Below, piece by piece: positions 12,450 to 24,409 of a DNA stretch of 64,000 nucleotides. This DNA is from Galerina marginata (lineage: Eukaryota > Basidiomycota > Agaricomycetes > Agaricales > Galerinaceae). The notes under the pieces were generated by a model. That model did no database searches and was not told the DNA's origin. It was given only the letters and a program-made list of their open reading frames with translations. The DNA lies in assembly GCA_023014335.1 (NCBI GenBank), contig JAECYW010000027.1, positions 248,001 through 312,000 on the forward strand, written 5' to 3'. Within the stretch, counting starts at the first letter, position 1, and every line of letters begins with the position of its first letter. Position numbers and translations under genes: made by a program.

Positions 12450-12462
12450 TTTATATATATAA
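12450..12462 (+). promoter_or_regulatory. TATA-like box of the CVNH gene
   Basis: The run tttatatatataa lies about 35-47 bases upstream of the ATG at 12497. Position and composition fit a TATA element. Confidence 0.45.
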
Positions 12463-12496
12463 CCAGCACGAATGCACTTGTAAGTAGGCAACGCAA

Positions 12497-13217
12497 ATGG
12501 CTTTTCTCTCTACCTCTGAAGACGTCTATCTCGAAGGCAGCGTTCTCAAAGCTTCGTGCCTAAAGGACGACGGGAAAACTTACGTAGACTCGTCCTTGGA
12601 ACTTGGCTATCAAATAAGTACCGAGGACGGAGATTTCTGCGCAGAATCGGGACACCAAAATTTCCCCTCGAACACGAAGAATATCTCATTCGACCCCACC
12701 ACTGCCATCATCACGGCCTCCATCCAAAAGAACGACGTCCTGTATTACGACAGAACCTTCGAGCTCAATCTTTATGTTAGAAACATTGATGGCCAGCTCG
12801 ATTTTGTCCAACCGTAAGTAGTCAGAACTCGACTTTCCCTTCAGCACAGCGCATATCAGCTATTAACGAAAGTAAATTAGACAGAGTAATATTGCTTTTG
12901 GAGTTCAAGTTCTCACTTCCAGTCTCTCCATTAATGGCGCTATCTTTTCAGCTCTAGTTCTTGGCCTCCGTGGCCATTACGAGCCGGCGTGGGTCAACCT
13001 TGATCATTGGCTCGGCAATAACGATGGGGCTTTTCAGTTGGGTGGGACAAATTTCAGTAAAACCGCAAGCAACATTCGAGTCTCCAGGGATACACCCGAC
13101 GCAATCCAGCTGAAAGCTACACTTACCAAAGACGATGGTACAGCGGTAGATGCTGTATGCAATCTGAATAACTTCTTGATTAATGACAATGGGTCGTTGG
13201 CAGTTAGGATTTATTAG
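12497..13217 (+). CDS. Tandem CVNH-domain (cyanovirin-N homology) lectin-like protein
   Basis: Two exons, 12497-12813 and 12881-13217, separated by a 67-base GT-AG intron, encode 217 residues. Residues 1-106 form one CVNH domain made of two repeats (VYLEGSVLKASCLKDDGKTY, SSLELGYQISTEDGDF, then NFPSNTKNISF and LYVRNIDGQLDF). Residues 107-217 form a second: a diverged first repeat ending VNLDHWLGNNDGAFQLGG, and a clear second repeat with NFSKTASNIRV and LNNFLINDNGSLAVRIY. The intron falls at the domain boundary. CVNH proteins bind high-mannose glycans in known members and are mainly described from ascomycetes and a fern. There is no signal peptide, so the product is probably cytosolic. Cysteines are few, and the disulfide pairs of cyanovirin-N are not conserved. 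Confidence 0.85.
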
Positions 13218-13730
13218 GATTTAGAGCGCTCTCACCCCGCTTGGACCAATACAATGATAGGAAACCAATTGGAGTCGTTATAAAATCCCTGTACCTAAAA
13301 GTCCACGGGCAAAAATATTGGATTGAGGGCGTACCAAGCAGGGGAAAGGCAAAGGAAGTAAAGTTGTGTTGTTGAATTGTATTTTATGGTTCTAAGTCGT
13401 GGGACATGCGACGTGGACAAATAAGAGCACAAGAAATTCGCCGTGGTTGAACGAGGGAAAAGCATGACACTATCTAAACTTCAGAACTTCTTGAGCAATG
13501 GTGGGCAGAATATGAGAAAAAATGTGACTGACCATCTACCTAAGAAGGAAAGGAACGGTGAGCTGCACTGGTAGGAGGTCAGATCGTCCACCTGTCAATG
13601 CCCAACGGCGTTGAGCTGAGCTGTCCAACGTCAGAACCAACACCGCGCACCCTCGCTGCACCCTACTGAAGTAGTAATCTTTGTCTCCGCCTTCAAGGAT
13701 CGCTTAGTGCTTCATCCCATTAGCGACAAG
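13218..13730. other. Intergenic, no gene seen
   Basis: Downstream region of the CVNH gene. It holds short stretches also found near copies of the dispersed family, such as the segment 13600-13660 similar to 27417-27470, but no coding exon I can support. Confidence 0.4.
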
Positions 13731-14990
13731 CATACTACAAGTTGGTAAAACTCGGTTTCATTCAGGAAATTCGTTCCGTATTAATAACAATCTAAAGTTC
13801 AGATTGTAATTTCCCTCGCTGAAGAAATTCAAGGAGCCGCAAGTGGATTACGGTCGAGCGGCGGCAAGAGCAGAAGCGATCGACGGATAGGCATGTACCA
13901 TAGTCAAATCGCGGTTCTGGGAACATCGGGATACGGTTCCGTGGACGCTTGAGACGAACTCGAATTGGAGTAGGTGGTCGTAGTCGACGACGGTATGAAT
14001 ATTCGAAAGACAGACATGACGGGTACATGAATGACAACCTCAAGGGCGGGAGATGAGAGGAAGACGAGAACGAGAACGTGGTCGTCGTGCAGTAGCGTGA
14101 AACTTGGAGGCTCTATGGCTGGCTTAAACTTGCTGGCCGAGCTCCGAACTGGGCGGAAGACTGTATAGGAAAGGGCCTTAACGAACCCACAGGCGGGAGA
14201 GGAGGAGATAATTAGAACAAGAACGCCGTCGTCATATGGCAGCGTAAAGGTTGGGGGGTTGTAGTAGGCCCAGCTGGAACAGACGAGTGTGATAAACGTA
14301 GTGCTTGGACAACCAATTGGGGTTGAACGGCCCAGATCGTGATGAAAGGTTAGCGTTAAACTTGACCGGTCAAGAGCGTTGAGGCCTCTAAGGGTTGTAC
14401 GAAGCACGACGCGCAGGAGGGGAGGTAGTGTCTGCCACATCTTCATCGAAGTGCTCGACGGGAGGTTCAAGGTTGGATGAAAAGCCGTCTAGTACGATAG
14501 ACGCAGGTCGAGAAGTCTCAGACGTGTGAAAAGCACGACTCGACATCTCTGCTGGCGACCGTGGCGGGTATCAGTGGTGCACCTGTTAGTCGAGTTCGAC
14601 ATGGGACGTACTGGCCAAAGACTTTGAAAGAAGATTTCAGTGGCGCATTTTTGCCAAAGGATGCACTTACTGCGAATCCTGGATTGATGCCCTTCCAGAT
14701 CATCGCAGGAAGGTGCATATCGTTCAAGGTCGAAGGTTGATGATACTTGGTGGAAGCCGAAAAGAAGTCGATTTCAAGCCAGTTATGGGGGGACAGGGTG
14801 AGAAAAGACGGAGCAGACCACCATAGGCATCATTTGGCTATCGTTCTGAGAGGAGAAGAAATGAAATGGTGCGCTGGTAAGATTCGAGTCAGGAACAGTT
14901 TCGGATTGGCACTGTTTGGTTCGAACGACCAAAGCTCTGACAATTTGCTGACAACTTGAATACGGATATGCTTCCATCACACTTTTGAAT
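13730..14990 (-). pseudogene. Dispersed unknown gene family, copy C
   Basis: The conserved intron is seen at 14677-14629 (gtaagtgcatcc to ctttcaaag on the minus strand). Upstream is the conserved 5' segment (plus-strand ggcactgtttggttcg near 14906). Downstream are two similar modules, PPTFTLPYDDGVLVLI near 14245 and PPSFTLLHDDHVLVLVF near 14110, each followed by a short SSPA motif, then RFDYGT near 13910, which matches copy D. The frame changes several times between modules, which suggests decay, although some of this could be unrecognised introns. Family unknown. Confidence 0.5.
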
Positions 14991-15241
14991 GAGTCTTGTG
15001 CATCCAGGTCCTTACAGCAAATAATCTCACTTGTCTACACCGAAGAAATGCCTGACCCTTGGTCGAGAAAAACATCCAGAGGATTCAGACCAGGGAAATT
15101 CAAGGGAAGTCGGCCAAAAAATGGCAATATATATTTCGTCCAATTCACCATTTATCTACCGAATCCTGCGGTGTACGAGTCTCTGGTGCGTTCAATCATC
15201 CATAAATTAATCCATGGACCCCGCTTCCTCTTCGGTTCGAT

Positions 15242-15904
15242 TTATCCTTTCTTTCTATCCCTGCGCACCTTCTCAACGTAAAGGAACGTCACAAATATAT
15301 AATCCATGATCTCTTCGCCAGCAGGGAATATCTCAAACGAAGCTGGCGATGCCGGTCCAATAATCCCGAGTGTCCTGTCCAAGAACTTTGCCAAGACAGT
15401 TTCTTCTTCATCGTCACGAACAAACTGTCGAGCATCAAGTCCATTCGGTATGATTAAAAGAAGTTGGTAAATTAAATCGTAGCACCGACCTCGCAGCCCC
15501 AATGTCTACGAATGCGCCATTTGTAGGCCTTCCCATCGGGTCCTGTACATGCTTTATCCCTAATTAATTATATTTAGTTTCAAATTCGCAGATTAACCCA
15601 TTCAAAATAACACTTACCTCCAAAGAGCACCAACTTTCTTGAAATGCTCACCCGTCTTGATCTCCTCCCCCCCATAACTGATGATTGACCTTCCTACAAA
15701 ATGCTTTATCGTCGCGAGATGTCCGAACCTCTCCTCGAGCTCATTGTCTCCTTGGCCTCCAAGCAGGTCAGAAGGCAAGATGCGGCTCACGGTAGTAGTA
15801 TGGCCAGTGAGAACGCGTGGTGTGGACACTTTATAGATTGCTTTCCCAAATTCGTCGGTGTAGATGGAGTTCAATGGGCTTGTCCCTGATAGAGTGAAGC
15901 GCAT
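15242..15904 (-). CDS. DUF6593 protein
   Basis: Three exons on the minus strand, 15904-15618, 15559-15490 and 15424-15242, give 179 residues. The N-terminus MRFTLSGTSPLNSIYTDEFG, the middle TGPDGKAYKWRI, and the end EIMDYIFVTFLYVEKVRRDR fit the agaricomycete DUF6593 family at normal length. The second intron uses the uncommon donor gtcggt; the first is a standard gtaagt. The function of DUF6593 is unknown. No signal peptide or membrane helix is seen. The gene points away from the MULE/CVNH region and stands alone. Confidence 0.85.
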
Positions 15905-17063
15905 CTTGGCTTAGATTGCTGAAGCAAAGAGTTCGAAAATAAATGCTCCAGAAGAATATTGATTATGATTAGACTCACGGAGAGGACTGAAGTTGAGCGT
16001 TTACCGATAGACCGATGACTGCAGATGACAGCACTGTAGAAACTCCAAGAAAACCGAAATAATTGAGCAATGAGCCCTGCCCGTCGGGGGCGCTGGCCCT
16101 TTGATCGCACTGGAAGATGGTGGTTCTCCGAAGAGTTCGGATGCTGGTGCTGATGCTTTGATGCCATTCACGAGGTCTAATCGAGGCATGCCTCGCACGC
16201 CACAAAAACACCGGTTCCGACAATCCTGACATCTTGTCAGTGTCAGTGTAGATTTGATCAATGCGTCTATCTTGTGACTTGTTTGCTGCACGATTTTAAT
16301 TTTATCAAGAGATGCAGAGACAAGTACAGAGGCAGAGTAGCAAGTAGGATCTACGGCGATATGCGCGGTTTTCAGCGCTTGTTAATTTGAAAAAATGTGG
16401 CCTTCAGAAAAATTTGAAGAGTGGCTTGAGTTAACGGAAGATCGTCCTTCGTCAGACCTGCAGAAGAGATTAGTACATAGGTAGATCAAGATTCAAGATA
16501 CAACGAGCTTCTAGTTAGTGTAGACGTCTCGGTGGCTTTGAGCTCAAAAGATCTAGACTCGGAAAGTGTGCCCGAGTTCTCTGCTAACATATGACCTGTC
16601 CCTTCAGCATGAACTTCACAGACTATCGTCATCCTGAAGTTAGCCTTCTAAAAATTTATGTCCGTTCACGGTGGCTGTTTAATGAATGGAAACTTTTTAC
16701 CATATATTAATTTAAGATCATTGGGTAGTTGGAAAATTTGACGCCATGTGCAAAGTGCAGATAAGCTCCTAGGAACTGGGGCTAGGTGCGACCTCTCAAG
16801 TTCTCAATCGTGCAGCGGCTTGTGTATATGTGGTCTATATATTTTATAAAGAAAAATCTGTCGAGGCTCGGAGAGAATTTTGGGAATCTCCCCTTATGGA
16901 ACACTTGATCAACTTGAATTAATGCAGTTATCGATTAAAGAAAAATCCGAGTACAGTGGTAATATATTAAAATATTGAATCCGTTACGATCAACGGTCTC
17001 ATTGAAATTGCCTATAATGCATAGCTTTGAGGCAATGCAAATATCTTCAGGCCGGGGCTGTGT
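15905..17063. other. Upstream of DUF6593 gene; AT-rich, no gene seen
   Basis: Open frames at 15975-16291 on the minus strand overlap one another in different phases and show no family motif; they probably belong to the DUF6593 leader or promoter. From 16300 to 17060 the sequence is AT-rich without exons I can support. Confidence 0.4.
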
Positions 17064-17322
17064 CACTGCGGGCATTGGCTTCTTTCCGCACAGAATAGAT
17101 TTCAAAATACATTGTGATGAAATTTAAAATAAGTTTATGCCGGAATGCTTTGCTTAGAGTATGAATGGATTTCGAATCTCGGTCACAATGTATTCAAAAT
17201 TCACGCACTGGATTGATTCCAACTTCGATCGCACTGAAATCCTGAAATCAGGATTCAAGCACAGAATAGATTTCAAATTTAATCACTTCGGCATTTCGGC
17301 GGTGATGTCTAATTTTATCGAG

Positions 17323-19965
17323 GGTGGGCGCGTTTGCGTGCACATCTCCTTGCTTCCCCCCCTTCTGCGGTTGGTAGTGTTATTCTCTCTCTTACAAGCG
17401 CGACAGTGTAACTGTGGATCAGGTACTCAGATTAGATTAGATTACACAGAGCGGATCACAGTCTGATCAGCCACCCAATCATCATTGCTCCTGCTTCCTG
17501 TCCTTTGTGTCTCCAAGTCCCGCGTCCCCCTGCCAACTTGAATATAGCCTTGGCCAAACACAGCGCCGGACTGCTGTATCCGTGCATGTAGAAGGAAGTG
17601 GAAAGTTGTCGGCATTGACGCACCAGAACTAGTAGGCACTGGAGGGGACTTGCGGGGAGAGGTGGGAGTCCAGCAGGGAGCAGAAGTTGGGGTGCTGGCT
17701 GTGCCCAAAGAGAAGTCAGAAGTTGTCATAAGGGAGGTTTTGAAGGGCGGCTAGCTTTCGTTCAAAGAGGTGGCCTTGGATGATGAATATTGTGAATCAA
17801 AGAATGGCTAGATGCGTATTTTTGGAGACAAACAAGGGATTCATGTCAATGCAGTGAATCTATGACCACCAATTAGCAACGGGGAGGGCTGAGAGATAAT
17901 AGGGTGTATATAGGCTGAGTGGATATGACACAGTGTAAAGCATTGTTGCGGAACTTCCATATCCTCGAACAGATCTTCCTGGATTGAAAATCAATTCAAA
18001 ACAGACAACTTACCCAAGTAAACGAATAGATTAAAGTGCTGAACTCCTTGTGGATTGGCTGTTTGTAGTATGGAAGCGGCTATGGCTGCTCAATGTTAAA
18101 TAATATGGAGAGAGTCAGGCGGTCCAAAAACACACACCTTCTTAACTTGATAATGAAATGAGCTCAGAGGCGGTGTGATGTTGATGATGATCGCCGCTTT
18201 GACCACAGCAATCTAGGGCTCGCCAATTCTCCGTCTTGAACTCCTTCAAAGGAGTAGGTGAACAGTTGCCGATCATATTACCGCCTTATGCCTCAAATGT
18301 GTGGCAGAACCGTGTGACGTCGTATGCACGGGGTTGTCCCAGCCGGCTGGGGGAAAATTTATGGATGTTAAGGAGTAGTTGGATGAGGGAAAGCAACTTA
18401 CATTCCGACGACGATAGGCAAGAAGAACGTGGTCATGCCATTGGCATTATAACTCTTCACTTGCAATCAACAATGTTTCATAAACGAATAACCCAACCAC
18501 CCAAAATGATTAATGGTCCCAAATTATACCCCAAATAATATGATCGGCGCGCAGGACCAAGAAGAACCTGTTAAAAGTAAGCATTAGTCAAAGATCAAGA
18601 CCATGTGTCAAATCTCAGGACATACATGATCCAAGTCAAACCAAATTTGTCAGAACCACCGGGAGAGCCACCCACACTCTTTGCTGATTCCACTGATGGT
18701 TGTTTTGTGGAGGGACGGTGACTTTCCAGTGGTGTAGAAGTCAACAACGCCAAAAAGACGGGGCAAGAGAACGTGTTTGATATGGTCCAGAACCGCATAA
18801 TAGCATGGAGTCAGGGCATTTTTAGATGGAAAGGAAAAGAATTACAATGGGATGCACACGATAAAATAGAAACCCAGCAAGCTTAAGTTAAGTGTACAAG
18901 GACAAGAGAAGAACACTACCAACCGCGGTATGGGGGTAGGGGGGAAGCGAGGAAATATGCACGCAAACGTGCCAAAATTGACTGTCTTACCTCGGTTATG
19001 GCTTCCAGGTGCACGCACCTCTGTCTGATGATGATGACAAGGAGGTAATGCCGGAGCTGGAACCACTTCCTTTAGTTGTAGATTAGTTTGGAATTGCCTC
19101 GGTGAAAATTTTAGCCAAAGCAAATGAGAGATCATCAAATAAATAAATTGAATTGGTGTAAATAGTAGGAAATTCGGAATCTCACTAGAGGCGGCGGTAC
19201 TGGCAGCAGCACCACGGCGAAGGCGATGTCCAAGGTAGGAAGTGGGTTCGAAACAAAGTGGACACGTCAGCTATAAGCAAACAAGCGCCAGTGGTACTAG
19301 GCCGCTCGCATCGCCTCCTGCCCGCAATCCATGCAGCAGAAACAAGGCGCGGCAATGTCGTATTGCATGTACTCGCTTGGGATCAACATGGAGGCGGTAG
19401 AAAATGCGGCGGGGGGGTTGGACAATCCGCGTCATTATCAAGCGTGTTCTGTCTCTCCGCTTATCCATTTGCAAACCCCAACATCGACCCACAGCTTTCA
19501 CTTGGAAAGGGGGCACACGACGTAGTGCCGTTTGTATTTACGACCTCGTTATCTGACCTCACTGGGTGAGTGTAAGGTTGAGAGATGAAAAGAGAAATGT
19601 GAATTGAGTCTACTACTTACAAGACTTTTCTTGCGGCATTGGGGGCGGACCTACACGATAAGACGGTGAACGTTTGAAAGTCGGAGGCAAGATCAACGAA
19701 CATTGTTGATCAGCTGGTGTTTGCCGAGAAACGTGACACGAAAGGGAACTCGGTCCGGACACTTGGCTCGTTGGTTAATTGCATTTTTGAGCCATCCACA
19801 CCATCCAGAGGGATCGAAAAATGGTAAAAATACAAGGTACCTGTAGGTTATCTGCCAACTTCAAAACTGAGGCCTGGATCCTCCAGATCCGTGGCTACAG
19901 GTCAGCCGGATCCGCGGGTTGGCTGACCTGTGGCTAGTCCCACGGTACACGACGCGCAGTGCGCA
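17323..19965. other. Interior of the CACTG element; no recognised gene
   Basis: Several open frames of 60-100 codons occur on both strands, for example 17729-17442 minus starting with ATG and rich in Pro/Ser/Thr, and 19516-19271 minus. None shows a family motif, and I could not join them into a convincing spliced gene. The stretch could hold captured host gene fragments or only regulatory sequence. The DDE or Tnp2 motifs expected of an autonomous element are absent. Confidence 0.4.
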
Positions 19966-20458
19966 CTCGATAAAATTAGACATCACCGCCGAAATGCCGA
20001 AGTGATTATTGCCGTTTGCAAAAAGGTTGGCGGTGGGTCACACTTTGTGACATGCGGGCAATCTTCCGACCCAAAGTTCCGAATGAACTATCTCTAGAAC
20101 CACTGAGCGTAGAATAATAAAAATTAGTGTTCTGGAATCGTCTCGGCGAGTAGATATGTGCCCCACTTTAAAATTTTGAATTTGGTCAAGATTTGGTTCT
20201 GCCTGAAAATGGTGTGTATATGGGTGCACTCCACGAACTTGTGAGACAACGACACGGTAAAAAATTATGATTCTTTCTTATTACTGCTTTAATAGACCCT
20301 AATGACGACGCCCCATCGAAAAAAGGGCAAATATCCATGTTGTGGAAGCCAAATTCGCGTACACGATCCCGTGGTCGTGTTCGTCATGCTTTGTTTACCT
20401 CTCTCTATTACCACATCCTTGACACTGCTCTGACACATTCCCACGCTCATTTCACACA

Positions 20459-22187
20459 ATGGTACGCAGCCAGAAGAAGAAGTCTCTCACCGGCTGCGGC
20501 CCGTCTGCTACTGGTTGGCGAAAGGATGCCAAATCTGCAAACTCTCCTGCAGATGAGAATGACAGTCCCGTTGCCTCTCCACCAACTTCCACTCCTTTAA
20601 AGTCATACCCCAAGCCTAGGCCTTTCAAAAAGGCAGTCAATGATGACAATAATGGGGAAGCAACTGCGGCCCACGCCCTTGTCACCCTACAGAATGGAAA
20701 CCGCGCTAAATCACCTCCCATCAACTGCTATTTTTGTGCAGCTGTGGGGCTACCCAAAGGCACAAACCTTGACCCAAGCTCTGGAGAAGAGGATTACGAA
20801 GACAATGAGGAAGATGAGGAGGATGAGTTGGCAGACAGTGAAGAGATAGATGAACTGGAGGATTCCGATGACTCAGGTAATTGATATTCCCCACACAGAC
20901 TTCGTGAATTCACAAGCTGTCTGTTTTGTAGACCTTCTTCTCCCGACAGGTTCGCCTGTTCGCCGGCCCAAACTCCCAGAATTCAAGGTCCCATTCATTG
21001 TTCCTTTCCGCAATGCTTCGCGCAATGTCGATGGTATTACCTCGAAGACACCTTTCAGTGGAGTTTTACATCGTATTTCTGAGCGCATGGAGGTCGGGGT
21101 GACACACCTGTCGGGTATCGGTTACATCCCATCATATCTCCCCAAGACTTCAAAGCCTCGTCCGATGCTTCTCGAAGATGGTGCAAGCTGGTATAAGCTT
21201 CTCGAAGATGCCCACAACTTCATTGAGTCATGCAAAGGCAAAAGTGGTAAAGGGGTTATCAAGCCTTTTTCCATCACTATTGTGGATACCACAGCTCCCA
21301 GTGACAGCGCTGACTCGAAGGTGAGCAACGGTAGTTTCTTTTTAGCCTGTAGTTTGTCTTTATGATTCTTTCATGCAGAAGAAGAAAAAGTCAGCTTCGG
21401 CAGAAGCTCTACCCCAGCCAGCTTTGAGTTCCAAGGAAGTTGAACAACTTTCTGGGTTCAAGAAGCTTGAGCAACACTACATGTGTCAACAGCACAAGAA
21501 GCCGTGCCTTGTACAACCTGATGGCGAGCATTATCAACTGACCGTGAATGATCTGACCAAGTGGGCTCATCTTATGGTATGTTCTGTTGTTGATTTATCA
21601 TCGGAAGTCATTGATCTGAAGTCATTTTGTAGGCTGATAATAAGGCACTTCTCGACACTCCACCGGAGGCCCTCAAGCTTACTGATTTTGTTCCACGTCA
21701 GTATGCGGCAAAGAAAGCCATGGCTAAATCACAAACTGAAATGTCTAACGGTGCACCTGAATGGCTCCAGCAGTTGGTGGTGGCAATGCTTGTTGGAAAC
21801 ATTGCATCCAGCAATCGTGCAAGGTTGGCCAGTGCTCCAATGACGCCAGGTCCTTCAGCATACAACCCTGTTCCCTCGACCCCTCTTACACCACTTCCGA
21901 CCTTGAAACGCCCAGGTTCTCCACTTACATATCCTTCTCTTGAGGTCTGGTTCAAGTCTCTTGAAAATAACCCCGCTCGTCAGAAGAAGGCTCAAGGGTA
22001 TCAAAATTTGTTACCTTTTTTCATGGCAAATGGTATCGAGGATCTAGAAGATCTTCTTCATCTGACTTCAGATGAAATTATGAAGATTGTTCCTGACATT
22101 AATATAGGGACCACTAAACGAATTCTTGCTTTTGCTCAAGAGGATGCCCTTACTCTTTGTGAACACAAGCGACCTCATTTAATGTGA
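20459..22187 (+). CDS. Passenger protein of the Tc1/mariner element (acidic region plus SAM-like C-terminus)
   Basis: Four exons, 20459-20876, 20932-21320, 21379-21576 and 21633-22187, give an uninterrupted 519-residue protein. It starts MVRSQKKKSLTGCGPS. A Pro/Ser-rich basic region is followed by a strongly acidic stretch around residues 100-139 (EDNEEDEEDELADSEEIDE), a central globular part (FIVPFRNASRNVDGI, SGIGYIPSYLP), a lysine run, and a C-terminal helical domain with LLPFFMANGIEDLEDLLHL and DINIGTTKRILAFA, resembling a SAM-type fold. The gene lies wholly between the two TIRs and converges with the transposase. No nuclease or methyltransferase motif is seen. A role in DNA or chromatin binding is only a guess from composition. 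All introns are GT-AG and in frame. Confidence 0.75.
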
Positions 22188-22377
22188 TATTTCAGTCTAA
22201 TTGTTGTTTTCAATCCAGTTACTGCTCGTCTAATTTTTATTTGTAGCATCTGTATAGTCCTATTGGATTACTGATACCCATTTGTGTATCTGTTCATTTA
22301 CCTGTTTTATAGCAAATACTAATAGTCCCACTAGGATTATGATACCTATTCATAGTTTGATTAGAATTTAATATGAT

Positions 22378-23591
22378 TAAATGTAACCGCAGTGATGGAA
22401 GTAACCTAATGCATGATCAGCAGTGATTGAAAAGGCAGCATCATATAAGTGAAGGTAGACATAATTATCATCCTCCTTCTGATCTACATCTTGCCGACCA
22501 AGCTCACCCTCTCGCCGAACATATGCTTTTATTGATGAAAAGGCCAGCTCAATAGGATTGTAATCAGGAGAATAGGGAGGCAAAAACATGACTCTCATGC
22601 CTCTGTAAAGTCCATTAAACACTATCAAAATTCAAATGAAATGGCATGAACATACCTGGCATGAATCATCTCAATAAGCTCAGGCCGCTTATGGATGCGA
22701 GCATTGTCCATCACAATGACAGAGTTGGGAAGAGGGAAAGGTTGCATATGGTCAAGCAAGTGAGAAATAAATTCATGAAACCGGGCAGCAGTGAAAGATC
22801 CTTCAACAACTCTGGCAAAGATGATCCCATCGAGACTCAATGCCGGAAGGAGAGAATAGCTGGTCAGTAGCCCATGAATAAGTCATGTAGGAAGAATCAA
22901 CAGCCAACTTACCGTCTTCCACGAACAAAGAATGTGTTCCTAACAGCTCGTTGACCAGACATTGCCCACGCCTTTCCACGAATTGAAGTTCTTCGATCAA
23001 ATGAGCTCTCGTCGACAAATACAGTCTGCTCCGGAGTGTACCGAGTGCCGTATTGGTAACGGAACAAAGCTCTTTTATCTTTGTTCCGCTCAAGAGCATC
23101 TCACGTCAACTAATGTCAAATTATGAGATTGAATGAGCATTGTTTGAATTCACACTACTAACCTTCTTCATTGTAAATCCACTCCGAGTCAGAGCCCGCC
23201 ACAGCGTGGATGTGTGAACCTCAACACCTATACGTTCCTCAAGGAGAGATTGCATTTCGTCAAGGTAAACATCAGGACTGTGACGAACAAGCCCATGAAG
23301 GTACTAGAAAAGCCGGATCAGTGGTACACCTGAACACAGACACACAGTGACAGAAATGCTAGCTCTTACCCGAACATTGCGCTCTCGCAAACTCCTTTTA
23401 CGCCCTTGCAAGGCCTTTTTTCCAAGGACCTGTCGAATGACAGTTCCCTTTCGGCGGTAATCCGACAGAATTCTCTCGATGGTTCGACGTTTACACCCTG
23501 TGTACTTGATAATCTTGCTAATGTCCAGTGAGCAGGCCATGTGGAGAATTGCCTCTCATAGGTCGTCAGAGAGACCTTTCCCGCGCGTCAT
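22378..23591 (-). CDS. Tc1/mariner-type DDE transposase
   Basis: Spliced minus-strand gene. Helix-turn-helix region around DISKIIKYTGCKRRTIERIL (about 23530-23470), then PDVYLDEMQSLLEE, the first catalytic Asp in FVDESSFDRRT, LSLDGIIFARVVEGSF, the second in SVIVMDNARIHK (near 22710), and FLPPYSPDYNPIELAFSSIK with the catalytic Glu (near 22570). Introns lie near 23368-23300, 23165-23105, 22910-22860 and 22660-22610. Reading from ATG at 23591 meets a TGA at 23558-23556 where an Arg codon (CGA) would fit. Either translation begins at the next ATG (23540), removing about 17 residues, or the gene has a single nonsense change. The three catalytic acids are all present. Confidence 0.85.
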
Positions 23592-24409
23592 GTTTCACGA
23601 AAGAGCTCAGCATGCAAATTGTAGTGTTGGTATGGACGTGGTAAGAGGACAAAAGGCTTGATTTGGAAATTGGCAGCCTTGCCGATGACCTCTGCATCAT
23701 GTACGCGAATTTGGCTTCCACAACATGGATATTTGCCCTTTTTTCGATGGGGCGTCGTCATTAGGGTCTATTAGAGCAGTAATAAGAAAGAATCATAATT
23801 TTTTACCGTGTCGTTGTCTCACAAGTTCGTGGAGTGCACCCATATACACACCATTTTCAGGCAGAACCAAATCTTGACCAAATTCAAAATTTTAAAGTGG
23901 GGCGCATATCTACTCGCCGAGACGATTCCAGAACACTAATTTTCATTATTCTACGCTCAGTGGTTCTAGAGATAGTTCATTCGGAACTTTGGGTCGGAAG
24001 ATTGCCCGCGTGTCACGAAGTGTGACCCACCGCCAACCTTTTTGCAAACGGGAATAAATTTGAAATCTATTCTGTGCTTGAATCCTGATTTCAGTGCGAC
24101 CGAAGTTGGAATCAATCCAGTGCGTGAATTTTGAATACATTGTGACCGAGATTCGAAATCCATTCATACTCTAAGCAAAGCATTCCGGCATAAACTTATT
24201 TTAAATTTCATCACAATGTATTTTGAAATCTATACCGTGCGGAAAGAAGCCAATGCCCGCAGTGTGTCTTTGTGCGAGTTCCGTCACTACCTGCTTGACA
24301 CCACGTTGCAAATGTTGTGGGACGCAGTGCTTTCCATCCATCCATCCATCCGTCCGTCCATCCTCACCGTACCAATTGCGCTTTTCACCTTTCTATTATT
24401 GGGGAATAC

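Larger units (their letters stand above)
20009..24054. mobile_element. Tc1/mariner (IS630-Tc1) element, 4,046 bases, with 355-base TIRs and TA target duplication
   Basis: Terminal inverted repeats 20009-20363 and 23700-24054 are nearly identical over 355 bases (ends TTGCCGTTTGC and TTCCCGTTTGC inward). Flanking TA dinucleotides at 20007-20008 and 24055-24056 are the expected duplication. The uninterrupted opposite TIR of the host CACTG element (around 17280) shows the empty site with a single TA, which proves the insertion point. The element carries a minus-strand DDE transposase and a plus-strand passenger gene, transcribed toward each other. At 4 kb with long TIRs it is large for this superfamily. 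Confidence 0.92.
17064..24264. mobile_element. CACTG-ended DNA element with about 259-base TIRs, TSD TGT (contains nested Tc1/mariner)
   Basis: Left terminal repeat 17064-17322 begins CACTGCGGGCATTGGCTTC. Its reverse complement is found at 24264 down to 24057, and continues at 20006 down to 19966 once a nested insertion is skipped. Both ends are flanked by TGT (17061-17063 and 24265-24267). CACT-type ends plus a 3-base duplication fit the EnSpm/CACTA superfamily. Without the nested element it is about 3.15 kb. The interior 17323-19965 shows no transposase motif, so it is probably non-autonomous. The right end stops 145 bases upstream of the NACHT gene's ATG. Confidence 0.8.

Noticed and set aside
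16001..16291. Overlapping minus-strand frames upstream of the DUF6593 gene
   Set aside because: Three phases are open at once without motifs; they fit leader sequence.
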